A DNA stretch of 64,000 bases, taken from positions 51,370,836 to 51,434,835 of the forward strand of contig NC_088681.1 of NCBI RefSeq assembly GCF_950023065.1, given 5' to 3'. The notes under the pieces were generated by a model. That model made no database searches. It had not been told where the DNA came from and saw only the letters and a program-made list of their open reading frames with translations. The DNA is from Planococcus citri (lineage: Eukaryota; Arthropoda; Insecta; Hemiptera; Pseudococcidae). Made by a program: the position numbers and the translations under genes. Positions 1-12,041 of this stretch are shown here, in pieces. Each line of letters begins with the position of its first letter. Positions within the stretch are counted from its first letter, which is position 1.

Positions 1-599
1 AATTGGCATAATTTCTGTTCTAAATCACTTACCAAAATTTTATTTGCAGATTCAATCTAATATTTTAAAAATCTATGTGTTGAAAAAACTATTCAGATTT
101 TTAGGCTAAATTTTGAAGAAAAATTTTGAAAATGGAGTTGAAATAATTTGAATTTTAAAAAAGTGAAAACACCACAAGAAAGCTTGAACTCCATAAAAAT
201 TTTTGATGTTTCTAATTTTTCCATGTGCCAATAAAATACTGAAAAATTTCAAGTCAAATTTGTTGTCCTGTACACTCAGGATCGATGTATTTGCATACAT
301 ATCCACCAGCGCATCACATTCTACTTACCACAAATCAACTGTAGACCCTGCGTTCGTCCTCGCGCCTTGATTTCTAAGCCATGCGCGCTCTGCTGGAAGT
401 TTCTGAAAACTCATAGTTGACTTGTATAGTAAAATTAACCCATGACTTGTCAACTATAGTTGAGAAGTTGGCCAGTCCACTTGTATAGTAAAATTAACCC
501 ATTGATTAGTTGACAAGTCTGGTTACTATATATATATCTATATATTTATATAAAAACTGACACACCGGGAATCGTCTAGTTTGAGCTCAAAACGTCGAG
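1..599. other. No gene seen; short direct repeat
   Basis: I see no coding exon here. A 22-bp AT-rich word (CTTGTATAGTAAAATTAACC plus two bases) occurs at about 421 and again at about 480. A short run of TATA dinucleotides lies at 525-550. Nothing else can be supported. Confidence 0.5.
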
Positions 600-2900
600 A
601 ACTATCAATGAGGTACATGAACCCTCTCACCCCCTCCTCTAAATAACTATCACCGAGTCAAAATTATTTTACGATGCATCCCCCCCTCATGTTGTTCCAG
701 TTCTGTGATCAAACAAGTCGACGAAACCAAAATTCACTTAGGTAATTGATTTTTTTTTCCATTTTGGACTCAATTTTTGGAAGCACAGCATCACTCTTTT
801 CTTCTTCCCTCATAACTCTTCCGGGTCAAAAATGCATCGTAATTCGTAATGAAGCATGTAGGTATGTTGGGATTTTAAAATAAAAACTGGTTTCTTCGAG
901 TACAGTTGAAAAAAAAAGTTTTCACCGCGTATGTCTATGTTAACTTCCATAAAAGAAACATTTTTGAGCTGAAATTTTCATGATCTTATTTTTTGGGGAT
1001 TGATGATTATGAATAAATCTAGCTATTGGGAGCGATGAAATATGAAAAAAAAAATTCATCGTGTAAAAATCAGTGCTATCACACTTGAGAAGGGAGGTAT
1101 CTTACCTCTGCTCTTTTCCTCCGCAAGTCAATCCGGGTCTTTCCTATCCCAAATACAATAATTCAAAGATTTTCTTATATTTTTCAGACAAAAAAAATCT
1201 TTGAATTGAGCAAATATTGATTACTTGAAAAGTTTTGAGACCCAACCACTTACCGCTCCCCCATAAAGCCAATGGGTTCCAAATTATTTCGCGATGATGC
1301 TGGAGTTTTATGATCAGAACAAAAAAGTCAAGACGAGGTCAGATTTGAAGCACAATAGATTTTTTTTTCATTTTCTCCTCTATTTTGGGGACCTGCGACC
1401 TGCAGCTCGAGTTTCCTACCGCCACCCCCTTCGAAAAAAATGAATCTTGAGGTCCAAAACGCATCGCAACGGAACGAGTAGGCACGTGTATATTGTAGGC
1501 TTTTAAAGGAGGAAAAATCTTACGACTCTTAATGCTGAAAAACAGAGAATAGGTAAAACGGGTTTTTACCATTCTTCCCTGTGTTGATTTTCATAAGGAA
1601 AAGGGAGAGCTTGCGGCATGAGTTAAAATCCATTTTCTAAGTTGAAATTTAAAGGATCTCACTGTTTAGCTGAAATGAATCAAATAAATTCTGGAATCCG
1701 GAAATGTTCATAATAGAAAAAAATTGGGGCACAGGAGCCCCCCCCAAGAGGGGCCACACCGAATCAAAATTATTCTTCGGGACCCGTATTTCTTACTCAC
1801 AGGATCAAAGAAGTCGATGTGATGACAAAACGTACCTTACATAAATAATAAAAATCCGATTTTCAAAATTTTGAAGAATTTGACCCCCTCCCTCCTGCTC
1901 TCGCTCAGGAAGCACTCGAGACAGACTGATGAGCAAGAGGTAAATGGGGGTTATAGATGCTCCAAAATTTGGAAAATAATATTTTTGTTTTTTATGTACG
2001 TTTTGTCATCACATTGACTACTTAGAACCTATAAAAGTAACTATGACTCCGTGTGGCTTTTTTTAGGAGGGTAGGAGGTTCATGTACCCCTATTGTCTTT
2101 AAATTATGAACATTTTCCGGACTCGAGAATTTTGTGAAGGAGGGGTTTTTGAATGCCTCGAAATATCAAAAATGATTTATTGAGGTGATTTTTGAACGTT
2201 TTGCCTCCGCATTAACTTCGTTGATTCTAATAACATAATATGAATGAAAAGTGAGCACAAACGTGAGTACCTACACAACTAATAAAAATCCGATTTTCAA
2301 AATTTTGGAGAATTTGACCCCCCCCCCCTCCTTCTCTCGCTCAGAAGTCTGTCCGGAGTGCTTTATATCCAAAATACTTTCAATTAGAGTATTTACTTCG
2401 ACTTTTCAGTCAAAGAATTCTCGAATTTGACAAAACTTTCATAAAAAAAAATTTGGGGGACATGAACTCCCCCCCTCCGGGGGTTTATGGGTCAAAACTA
2501 TTCTACAATGTGCACCGCAGACGGTTGTTCTAGTTTTGTGATCAATCAGACCGCCGATGAGACCAAAATTCACTTGTAATTGATTTCCCCCCATTTTGGA
2601 CTCAATTTTTGGGGGCCCAGCTCCACCCCCTCCACCGTACCTCTTCCAAGTCGAAAATGCACCGTTATTTGTAATGAAGCAAGTACATATAACATATTAG
2701 GGAATTTAAAGTAAAAACGAGAAGAAGAAAAAACGTTGTCACCATGTTTCCGTACGTCAACTTCCGTAAAGGGGGGGGGGAGAGCTTAGGGCACTGGTCA
2801 AAATGAAATTTTTGAACTTAAGTTTTAAGGATCTCATTTTTCAGCGATAATGAATCAATTTAGCTGTTGAAAGCAATGAAATTCGAAAAAGAACAAATCT
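600..2900. repeat. Degenerate tandem repeat array, units ~500-700 bp
   Basis: Blocks starting near 620, 1240, 1720 and 2450 share the same order of landmarks. These are a C-rich stretch with 'CAAAATTATT', then 'TTCTGTGATCAA', then 'CATTTTGGACTCAATTTTTGG', then 'AATGCATCGTAATT', then a TTAACTTCC-AAA segment. The first and last blocks align best (about 620-960 and 2450-2790). The middle ones are more diverged. No protein of this region is convincing; the small ORFs are shadows. Confidence 0.6.
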
Positions 2901-2984
2901 GCTTAGTTTAATAGGGGTAACGTGTAATCCTAATAAATGGTGGAAAGCCGTATTTTAGTGTGGGGTGGGGTTAGAGGGTTATGG

Positions 2985-3650
2985 GTGGCAGCACAAACCA
3001 GCACAAACGAAGCACAAACGACACATATATTTTTCTCTTCCCAACCTTTCGTCTAACCCCCTTTTTAAAATTCATTTCTCCAGCCCCCCCACAAATAACC
3101 CCTCGATACCACAGGAAGGGGGCCAGCACAAACGAAGAAATTTTCAGCACAAACCAGCACAAACGTAGCACAAACGATTGACACTAATTTGGACACTCTA
3201 TGTGAAAGTGGGGGGGGGGCTACGTTTCTACAGCCCCCCAAAGGTCCTCTCAAATACCTCAGGGAGGGGGTCAGCACAAACGAAAATAGCTTCAGCACAA
3301 ACCAGCACTAACGTAGCACAAACGATTTACACCGTTTTGGACCCTCTACGCGAAAGTGGGGGGGGGCTCCCGTTTCTACAGCCCCCCCAAAAGTTCTCTC
3401 GAATATCTCGGAAAGGGGGGCAGCACAAACGAAAATATTTTCAGCACAAACCAGCGCAAACGTAGCACAAACGATTGACACCATTATGGACCCTCTACGC
3501 GAAAGTGGGGGGGGGGGGCTCCCGTTTCTACAGCCCCCCAAAAGTTTTTCAAAATATCTCCGGAAGGGGGGCAGCACAAACGAAAAAATTTTCAGCACAA
3601 ACCAGCACAAACGTAGCAAAAACGAATGACCTATTTTTGAAGTCGATCGG
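2985..3650. repeat. Minisatellite, ~150-bp unit, about 4.3 copies
   Basis: The word CAGCACAAACCAGCAC recurs near 2989, 3145, 3291, 3441 and 3592, a period of 148-156 bp. Each unit also carries a poly-G run (GTGGGGGGGG), a CCCCCCAAA run and a second pair of GCACAAACG words. Copies 2-4 are nearly identical. ORFs in this region on both strands are translations of the repeat and not genes. Confidence 0.9.
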
Positions 3651-3689
3651 TGGCGGTGGGGGGCCGGGGAAATGCACCTGTTTACCTCT

Positions 3690-4320
3690 ACAAGTGAAAT
3701 GTTGCCTGCGTTTTACCTCTATAAGTGCAAATACCTCTTTAACTGAAAGGTACTGAATCATTCAGCCTCTATAAGTGAAAGAGAACTTGTTAAGTATGTC
3801 TGGAATTTTTCTGTTTAATTTAATTTTTATATTCTCAACATTTTCAAAATCAGCATCTTGAATGGTCCGAATGAAGCGTGGGCAAAAGTTTTGGAAAATT
3901 TGTGATTTAAAAAGTAGAACAACATTAATTTTAATGAAAGAATTCATTTTTCTCGTGCTTTGTTTGGAGCAGCAGGAGGATCTACTTGATGAACACTTCA
4001 CTGCTTTGATTAAAATTGATAGTGTGGCACATCGTTCGGCAGAAGTGCAATCAAAAATTGATCAGTTTTTCAAATTATAAATTCATAATACGTTCGAGCT
4101 GTTCATGTATCAATTTGTAAGAAAAATCAATAAAAATATCAATTTGTAAGAAAAATCAATAAAAATTCAATTTTTTCCATTTTTTTTATCCAAACTTCGA
4201 TAATTGAAAATTGACCAAAAAAAAAAAAACTCTAACTGAAACCTTCGTACGTGAAAAACTTGATAAGTGAAACAAAAATTTTCTTCCCTTGAATTTTCAC
4301 TTATCGCGACGCCACTGTAT
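3690..4320 (+). mobile_element. pogo/Tigger-like element remnant
   Basis: The right end reads ...CACTTATCGCGACGCCACTG followed by TA, which is the CAGTGG(C/A)G-type terminus and TA target of pogo/Tigger elements. A 72-codon ORF (3862-4080, +) ends in QSKIDQFFKL, like the QxxIxxFF tail of Tigger transposases. The left part contains repeated 'TACCTCTATAAGTG' words. No DDE core remains, so this is a relic. The left boundary is uncertain. Confidence 0.45.
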
Positions 4321-4694
4321 AATGTACTCGTATACATTAAATGCGCTACTTATGGGCGAAAATCAATTTTTGAGCTTTTTTAAGCTTTACGGTGCAACTT
4401 TTAGAACTTTTGATAAAAACCTGCACATCTACGGTTCAAAAGCTATTTTTTGAGAGGTCACTGAGCGAAATCGGTTCAGCCGTTGCTGAGATCTCAGCGT
4501 CATAAGAATCCGGTCATACTATATTAATATAGAATAGATTTTGAGGTGTGTACCATTCACTGATCCAATAACTTCTTCTTCGTCTCTAATAATTCGAAGA
4601 TCCATTCGTCAGAAGCCGAAATACATATGTACTTATATACTCATGTCGAATTAAGTAGATGCACTTTTTCATGAATTCCTTGAAGCTAATCCAC
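4321..4694. other. No feature seen
   Basis: AT-rich sequence between the pogo-like remnant and the family relic. No ORF, RNA gene or repeat I can support. Confidence 0.4.
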
Positions 4695-5073
4695 AATTTT
4701 TTGGTTCAGGTCTGTGATCTCTTGGCTTATGGCACGTCATCGAATCTTATCTGGGTACACAAAAATACTCATCATAACTTTAGGATCTTTATCAGTATCC
4801 AAAACCATTTGAGCATATTTGTGATATTTCTCGGTGATTTTATCTGTTTTCGTGGGTGTAACCATGTAATATTCATCTACGAAGTCTTTAGCAGGTGGCG
4901 AATCGCAATAAGTCTAAAAAAATTGAATATTTTACCTACATGTACGTATATCTGGAGTAAAATCAATTCATTTGTGCAATTTTCAGAATCAGAACTTCAA
5001 AAGTGTTCTTTCGCATGCTTACTTCGGTCACAACTGAGCTCAGGATTATAAAAATCACGATGTGATTCATCAT
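4695..5073 (-). pseudogene. Relic of the secreted-protein gene family, exons 1-2
   Basis: Exon 1 (5073-5023) encodes a signal-peptide-like start, MMNHIVIFIILSSVVTE, ending at a GTAAGC donor. Exon 2 (about 4913-4695) keeps the family motif DEYY..TPT, then a YPDKIR segment that matches exon 2 of the other copies (DLVDEYYTTTPT, ..PDKIRR). An in-frame TGA lies at 4739-4737, directly after PDKIR. Exons 3-8 are not found downstream. It is the most diverged member seen and marks the left edge of the cluster, about 15 kb from the next copy. Seen: the splice sites and motif. Inferred: that it is dead. Confidence 0.75.
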
Positions 5074-5099
5074 TACCATACTTCGAATTTTCGGGACTT

Positions 5100-5899
5100 T
5101 CGATGTTCTTTACTTTTACTCCTACCTATCCTTTGAAATCGGACCGAAAGTTATTTTACGTGATGTAATTCCTGTGAATAAACGTGGACCTTGATGGCAA
5201 AATTAATGTAATGCAAAGTAAGTATGAGAGAAGATCTTTTATACCTGATGCGCTGTCGGACATGAACTAGTATGAACAAAGAATGGCTTGATATCGTGGT
5301 TGCTCCAACAACTTATTCAGTCTCAACGCAATTGAATATTGGCTGGCATTGAGAAATGTATCCAACGTGTGTACACTGTACGTGTACCTATGTACTTATT
5401 GATTAATTTCCTTGTGACAGTGTTTCTGAATTATGTTATAACTTGTTGTTTATTCAACTTTTTCCATGTACTTAGTCATACATTTTTCGCTATTGGGGGA
5501 ATGTTGTTTTTCAATTTTTACCAAAAAGCGGTAGGGTTTTTTGCTATTATGCATAGGACATTATCTAATGGGAATTTAATTTCCGATTTTTTGGTTTTAA
5601 AAAAAATCAAATTTCGAGCATTTCCAATGCAACAAATTAAATTTTCATGTAGCGATTCTCATCCTTTTTTAGCATTATCGCAGCTTTTCTATCTTTTTGT
5701 ACAAGTGGTCCCGTTTTCAAATTTACGTTTCAACACGTAGCAGCGTGCTCTAGGTACTGTTACAGAAGCATTTTGAAAATTTTCCTCATAGGTCCTTCAG
5801 CCTACGAGCGCCTGGCTTACCCATGATTCAGTATTTTTCTTATTATTTGCAGGTATTTTTAAACAAATTTATTTAAAACACATTTTCTTTCATGTTCAC
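5100..5899. other. No gene seen
   Basis: AT-rich sequence upstream of the family relic. An open stretch at 5339-5740 (+) is hydrophobic and T-rich, with no family motif or splice context, and I do not call it a gene. Confidence 0.4.
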
Positions 5900-7545
5900 A
5901 GATTAAAAGAACCATCCAATATGTTTCTTATAAAAATAAAATATTCAAAATTTACCCATGTCCATCAGGTGTCCCTGAGGGCTCCAACTTGGGTCCCCTT
6001 TTCTTTCTTCTGTTTGTAAACAACCTATACCATCTGTGATACATAATTCAAAAATACAGATTTTTGCTGACCAGTGGCGTAGCCAGAGCATATCTGGAGG
6101 GGGGGGGGTTGGTCCAAATTTTTTTTCATGATGAGAGAAAAAACAATTAGCCGGAGCATAGCGAGGGCAAAAGCTTCTGGATAGTATGATTTTGATATGG
6201 AAAAGAACAATGCTTTTTTATAGGAGGAGATTCATTATTTATGCTTCAGAATTTCAGTTTTTGGACGATTTTTTTGTTTTTAGAAATTTCAGGTCTGGAA
6301 AAGAAAAGCAAAAAGGCCCGAACAAAGTGAGGGCAAAAGCTCTCGAAATATCATGTTCTGCGAAGTAAAAAATTTTTTTAATGCGAGCAGTTCAGTAAAT
6401 TATAATTTTTTTTACAAGAAGTCAATTTCGTAATTTCGTTTGACATATTCAAGAGTTAGGTAGCTCTATGTACCTTGCACAGGTACAAAAAAATTTAGAA
6501 ATAGAAAAACTGTACTCAGCTGAGCAATGAGAGCAAAATATTTCAAAAATGTGCCATCAAGTTTCAAAAAAGTCAGCAAATAAGTCTCTTTCTTGAGACT
6601 AAAAATTTTAAAACAGGTACCTAGGAATAGCTAAAATGAACAAAAAACGTAATATTTGAGAATTTAAGTAGCCAGAAGATATGAATGTGAAACGAATTGA
6701 TCGTAGTTCATAGCTATTGACTTATTGTTACCTATTTATTCATTACAATACCCCAACTATATGGTTTGTCATAATATTATGCATGTGCAGTGGATAAATG
6801 AGAAATTTTAATCGTAAAATTTTAGCAGTGACCCTGCGCCAATGGGGGGGGGGTCTCGACCCCCAAAACCCCTCTGGCTATGCCTCTGTTGCTGACAATG
6901 TAAGTAAAGATATACAGGAAAATTAAAGATATCAAGGATTGTCAGGGTCTTCAAGCAAATTTTTGATAGGTTTGTGAAATGGAGTATCAAGAACAAACTG
7001 TCCCTTAACATCTCCAAATGCGCAACAATGACATTTAATCGAAAAAAAAATGTTTTGAAGTATACTTATACAGTTAATGAGGAAGAACTTTGTGGCTTGA
7101 CTACTGTTTGGGACATGGGTATAAATCTTAATGTGGGACTTACTTTCAAATGTTACGTTAATACTGTGTTAGCGAAGGCAAGGAGGATGGCCTATTTTGT
7201 TGTCAGAAATGCAGTGCACTTCAAGAGGATAAGTACACTCAAGGTCCTTTACCTCTCATTCATAAGATCAATACTTGAGTTTGGTTGACTAATTTGGTTC
7301 CTTCATGCTAAAAAATTTATAAAAGAGCTTGAAAAAATTCAAAATGGATTTCTGAAATACCTATATTTTAAAACTTTTGAATATTATCCCCATGATCTAT
7401 CACAAAATGAGCTTTTCGAAGGGTTTGAAGTTGATTTGTTAGTAAAGAGAAGAGAGAAGACTGCATTGATGTTCTTATACCATCTTATCCACTGCAATGT
7501 AAAAGATAGTAACTGTGGTATAGATACCTATCTAACCCTCATCTA
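5900..7545 (+). pseudogene. Jockey-type LINE reverse transcriptase fragment, split
   Basis: Two pieces of one non-LTR reverse transcriptase lie in order. Piece 1 (about 5905-6035) has the RT block SGVPEGSNLGPLFFLLFVN, a variant of SGVPQGS-LGPLLF. Piece 2 (about 6889-7545) has FADN in place of FADD, then the thumb-region pattern WSIKNKLSLNISKC, followed by RSILEFG and a C-terminal part resembling LEKIQNGFLKYL. Stops and frameshifts are present. The pieces are separated by a hAT-like element at 6072-6888. No endonuclease domain or 3' tail is recognisable, so only part of the RT survives. Confidence 0.8.
6072..6888. mobile_element. Non-autonomous hAT-like element
   Basis: The left end is CAGTGGCGTAGCCAGAGC. 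The right end is its imperfect inverse, CTCTGGCTATGCCTCTG. The 8-bp sequence TTGCTGAC flanks both sides (6064-6071 and 6889-6896), a perfect target-site duplication of hAT length. It interrupts the LINE fragment. No transposase ORF is present. Confidence 0.85.
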
Positions 7546-8684
7546 TAGGATTCTAATAAGTAAAGAAAAATGAAACTAGAGTTCGTTAGTTGATTCCGTT
7601 GGATAAAAGTTGAATTTCAAATACGTCATAAAACGGATCAACTAACTTATGAATTTATGCTGAATAGATATAAGTGTGTATGTGCGTTCTTTTTCGCATA
7701 TATTACTTTTAATTATGTTTGATTTGTCAATTATGTTCATTGTAAAATGAAAAAGATTTATTACAATGATTTGAACTGAATTAATTCTTTTTTTACCGAT
7801 ATACTGTGAAGTGACTTGTTGGTTATTATTCATCTGCGAAATGAGTTTCATTATGGCAGCTTAAAGCCTAGCACAGAGGTGCCAATGGTATTCGACATGT
7901 AGCTGAGAAACCAAGTCCCTTACTAGGTTAGATATGCATTTATTTATATGCGACATGAAATACCTAATTGTGTAAAGAATGATATAGTCTGATTTTTGAC
8001 TTTGTTTTATTTATTTTATTCGATATGATTTAATTACGAATCTCAGGTAGGTTTACCTACCTTCTAAATTTGACTGATATATCTCGATTATGAGATCACT
8101 AGACACCCATTTGGAACTACATGAGAATTGTAATGAATCATACATTGTATGATGTTTTCAAAATACTAAATTACTTATGAGTTTATCTCGTACCTTCTTA
8201 GTTATACCTACCAAATCCTCTTTTCTTTTATGTGTAGAAGATTCTTTATTTAGATGAATTCTGATATAATTAGTCATATATGTGATGTCTAGAAGGTTTT
8301 GTTTCCTAATGTACGTTTCCTATTTCCCTAGTCTCTTCCTATTTCATCTACCTATCTTCTATGCTCACTTTACCCATTTGTTAAATCCACTCATTATCCT
8401 ATCTATGTGAAACCATTATTCCTTGTCCCAAAATTTTATCCAAATTTATTCTCTTATAGACACCACATAACCTTTTGGGGAAAATTAATTTCTGGGCCCC
8501 AAAAATCCACTCCAGGAAAAAAAATATTCTCTCTACACAAGTGTCTCCTATGAATAACATCATGGGTATCTCTGACATTCTCCTCTCATCCTCTGTAGGT
8601 GTGTGGATGCAGACATCTATAGTATGGGTAGGTCTACTTTCAGGCATGTGGCGGAGAAGGCATGGGAATAGGAGCGTGGGTGCA
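7546..8684. other. No gene seen
   Basis: AT-rich DNA after the LINE remnant. Small ORFs at 8399-8723 on both strands overlap each other and have no recognisable domain. Confidence 0.4.
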
Positions 8685-9835
8685 ATAGGAGGCGTATTTG
8701 GATTCCTTACTCGAGAAATCTAATGTTAAAAAATACAACCCTCTGATTGGCCAAAAATGCTGTCACTAACTGCTATCACTCACTACCGTTCTTATCATCC
8801 CATTTTCTCGTTCGCGGTTTTATCTCTGAAATAAATCATTATTTTATTAATTTAGGTAATTACTTTTTAGTTTTTTATCCAACTGCCAAGTGAGGGAATA
8901 AAATATGTTAGTCATAAAATAAAGGTTTTCCAGCAATCTCGACTTTTCAGTTATTTAGTTCCCGCGTTTTACGCAATCGCTTATATGAAGTAAGTAAACA
9001 CTTTGATTGAACACAGCGAATACTTCTAGTAAAAATGTTGAATATTTTAAATAATAAAGTTAGCGAGTTGTTTAGCTGTGTTGCCTGTTATGTTTATCGT
9101 GTATCTGCATTCATCTATCATTTAATCATTTTATTCGTACAGTGCATGATTATAATTATTGAGATCGGAGATCCGATCCGAATGATGCGGATAAGTCCAT
9201 AAGAATTCGATTCAGAGCAGGGTTTGTTTCACTAAATTCAAAACTGAAACGCTTGCTTGATCCTGTATGTCTTTGTAATGGTAGTTGGTAATTAACATTA
9301 AATATTCGCGAAATGCAACAATATATGTATTACAAATATAATACAAGCACCAGAAGGCGAAAGTGAGCGTTTTTAATTTTCATGGCAAATTGGTGAGTGT
9401 AAATTCGCGAAGCATTGTTTTGTATGATATTGTTCTGATTGCTGATAGTTTGAGTGAATATTGTTATTTAATATTTATAATATTTATGTAGAGACAAATT
9501 GAAAACTAGAGTAAGCGAGTTGAAAAGAAAATTACCTGTAGCAAAACAGGTGTAGTGAAATCCAAATTGAGATTATTGCAGGTTGCGGAACAGGTAGAAG
9601 ATAAAATTATTAATAATTATCTGGAAAATGCATATTTTATTTTCTTTAGTTGAGTTGGAAAAAAAGTAATACTTCGGAGCTAGAAGATAGCAGAAAAAGC
9701 AAAGCGTGATGATAAGAAATGTTGTGGGTGGGGCAATAGCAGAATGGTGACGGCATTTTTGGCCAATCAGGGGGCCGTATTTTTTAACATTGGATTTCTC
9801 AAGTGAGGAATCCGAATACGCCAATAGGAGCTGCT
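8685..9835. mobile_element. MITE with ~90-bp terminal inverted repeats
   Basis: The left arm (about 8690-8780) contains GGCGTATTTGGATTCC, AATGTTAAAAAATAC and TGATTGGCCAAAAATGC. The right arm (about 9735-9830) contains their reverse complements in the inverse order at roughly 80-85% identity. There is no transposase. Exact ends and target duplication are not resolved. The inside (8790-9730) shows no gene. Confidence 0.65.
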
Positions 9836-10162
9836 TATGAGCCATTTCATATCAAATTTTTTTCTGCCCTTTGTTTGTTTTTTTCTTTAGTTTAAAAAAA
9901 GAATTGTTTTTTTTCTATTTGGTTATGTACTTTTTCTTTCCTTTTTTTGCTCATTTTACTTTTTTTTTCCAATAAGAACAACTACGTGTATATTGTATGT
10001 AGGTACTAATGTTTCTTTTGTTTCTTGCTGATTTACCTTTTTTTTTTGATTTTCTTGTTGTAAGTCATAGTTTTTCAGATCTATTTTAGTTTTATCTCTT
10101 AGCTGTAAACGGTCTATCCTGTAATTGGTGTACGCTGTTGTAGAGACCTAAATTGTAAAATA
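9836..10162. other. No gene seen
   Basis: T-rich sequence between the MITE and the pogo-ended element. Nothing else supported. Confidence 0.4.
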
Positions 10163-10322
10163 CAGTGGAGTCTTGATAACACGAAGCTGAAGGGAAAAGG
10201 AGTTGACTTCGAGTTATCGGAGTTCGAGTTATAGAGGTTAATTTTTGGTATATTTCGAGTTAGGGAAGTTTTGAATTGGATGAGTGTTTTTTTTTACCAG
10301 AATGAAATGAAAACATGTATTA

Positions 10323-10797
10323 CTCCAAAAAAACTCTTCAAAAAAGAATTACACCCCGCCCTCTCCACGATTCCTAATGAACCTACTCCATGAACAAAAA
10401 TTAAAAATTTCAGTAAGAAAATGTTATGATATCATGGTGGAATCCGCCCCTAACAAAAACAACCTACCACTTCACCATTTATCGTATAAGACAATCTATG
10501 AAACAGCTAATGAGCCAAAAATTTGGGGGCTGACAAATCTTCCACACTCCAGAGTCAAGTTAGATTACTAAACTTATTTGAGGGATCTGTCCGCCCAAAT
10601 TTTTGGCTCATTAGCTGTTTCATAGATTGTCTTATACGATAAATGGTGAAGTGGTAGGTTGTTTTTGTTAGGGGCGGATTCCACCATGATATCATAACAT
10701 TTTCTTACTGAAATTTTTATTTTTTGTTCATGGAGTAGGTTCATTAGGAATCGTGGAGAGGGCGGGGTGTAATTCTTTTTTGAAGAGTTTTTTTGGA
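10323..10797. repeat. Long near-perfect hairpin (arms ~205 bp)
   Basis: The left arm, about 10323-10530, and right arm, about 10591-10797, are reverse complements with only a few differences over ~205 bp (for example TCATAGATTGTCTTATACGA against its inverse). The ~60-bp spacer is unrelated. A 64-codon ORF in the left arm is fortuitous. A transcript through it would fold into a very stable stem, like a long-hairpin siRNA precursor, though transcription is not shown. Confidence 0.9.
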
Positions 10798-11589
10798 GGA
10801 TATCAGTACTTTTTTTTCTATATTATTGTGATGAAGTGTTTAATCTAATGAATGAAAATAGCGTTGGTGGCAGGAGCATGCAGAGAGTGGACAGATTACT
10901 GGACATTTGTCATTAAACTGACTGGAATAAAAACAGTGGGTTTTTAAGGGTGATGGAGGAAGGGGTTGACCAAAAATTCGCCGATCAGTAAAAAAAAAGA
11001 CTTTAAATTTTGTCAAATAAAATGACACAATAGCGAATACAAATTTCTAAAATGAAATGAGAGATGAAATGACAAGTTTACCAATAATTGATAGAAATAC
11101 CTATTAAAAAATTATTATTTTAGTTTTTGAATTTTTTGAAGTTTCAAAATGGAATTTTTTAGTTTAGGAAAAGGATAGAAAAAATAGCTGAGTGATTCGA
11201 GTGAAAAAACGTTCAAAAATTCAAGAGGTGAGAAACGATGTGTTTTTCAGGTTCCATTTTTTGGCTTAAAAATTTTGGAATTTAAATGTCAACTTTTTAA
11301 TGAAAACCAAACAAACCTGAACAAAGTAAAGCAAAACGTCATTTCAAAAAGTAAAAAAAAACATGTTTTTTCAGGTGAAAAAATGTATCTTGTTTGTTTT
11401 AAATAAATTTGCGTAATGAAATTTTTTCCATGTTTACTTTAAAAAAAAAAAACAAGGGCAAAAGAAAATTTGTACTTTCGGAAGTGAAAAACAACGTTTT
11501 TTTACAATATTTTTAAAAATTGAACATACCTATTAAATAAAAATCATATTGAAAAAATCAGCTTACAAAATTAAAAATTGAAAAAAATT

Positions 11590-11690
11590 TTTGATTCTGA
11601 TGGGGTTCGAACCGGAGTCTACTGCGTGGCGAGCAGAAGCTTAAAGCAAGCAGCCACTTGGGCTGCTTAGAAAACGGCGCATTTCAACTG
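11590..11690 (-). repeat. tRNA-like segment, probably SINE head
   Basis: The minus strand carries GGTTCGAACCCC, a B-box match to tRNA genes, about 60 bp downstream of CCAAGTGGCTG, a loose A-box-like word. I cannot fold it into a full cloverleaf with paired acceptor arms, so it looks like a tRNA-derived SINE or decayed tRNA rather than a working tRNA gene. Confidence 0.35.
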
Positions 11691-11824
11691 CATACAACGC
11701 TCACCTTGTAATGGCAACACGTGTTGTGCTTTAAATTTAACGGACATTTCGATATTGAACGTTTATGTGCAATAATAATTATTATTGCGCATAAATGAAA
11801 GCTCATATCAATTTGAAAATATTA

Positions 11825-12041
11825 AAAGGCACTTCCGTGGTGTTTGGAGTATATGTGAACATAATTTCAACGTGATTGGGACTTTATTCCAAGCTGCAGC
11901 TTTTCTTAAAAAATGGATTGTTGGCCATTTTTTGAGTATAATTAAACTACTTCATTAAGAAAAGCTACAGCTTCGAATAGGGCACAAATCACGCTGAAAT
12001 TTTGTTCAAATGTACTTTGAACATCGTAGATGTGCCTTTTG
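11825..12041. repeat. Imperfect inverted repeat, ~85-bp arms
   Basis: The left arm (11825-11912) and right arm (11957-12041) are imperfect inverses. They share AAAGGCAC, ATTTCA(A/G)CGTGATT and AAGCTG(C/T)AGCTTTTCTTAA. A smaller 28-bp palindrome (ATGTGCAATAATAATTATTA...) sits just upstream, near 11770. Confidence 0.6.

Noticed and set aside
2965..3760. Several 66-103-codon ORFs on both strands
   Set aside because: They repeat with the minisatellite period and exist in several frames, so they reflect the repeat.
11590..11690. Functional tRNA gene
   Set aside because: Only the B-box matches well; no paired acceptor stem or anticodon arm could be drawn.
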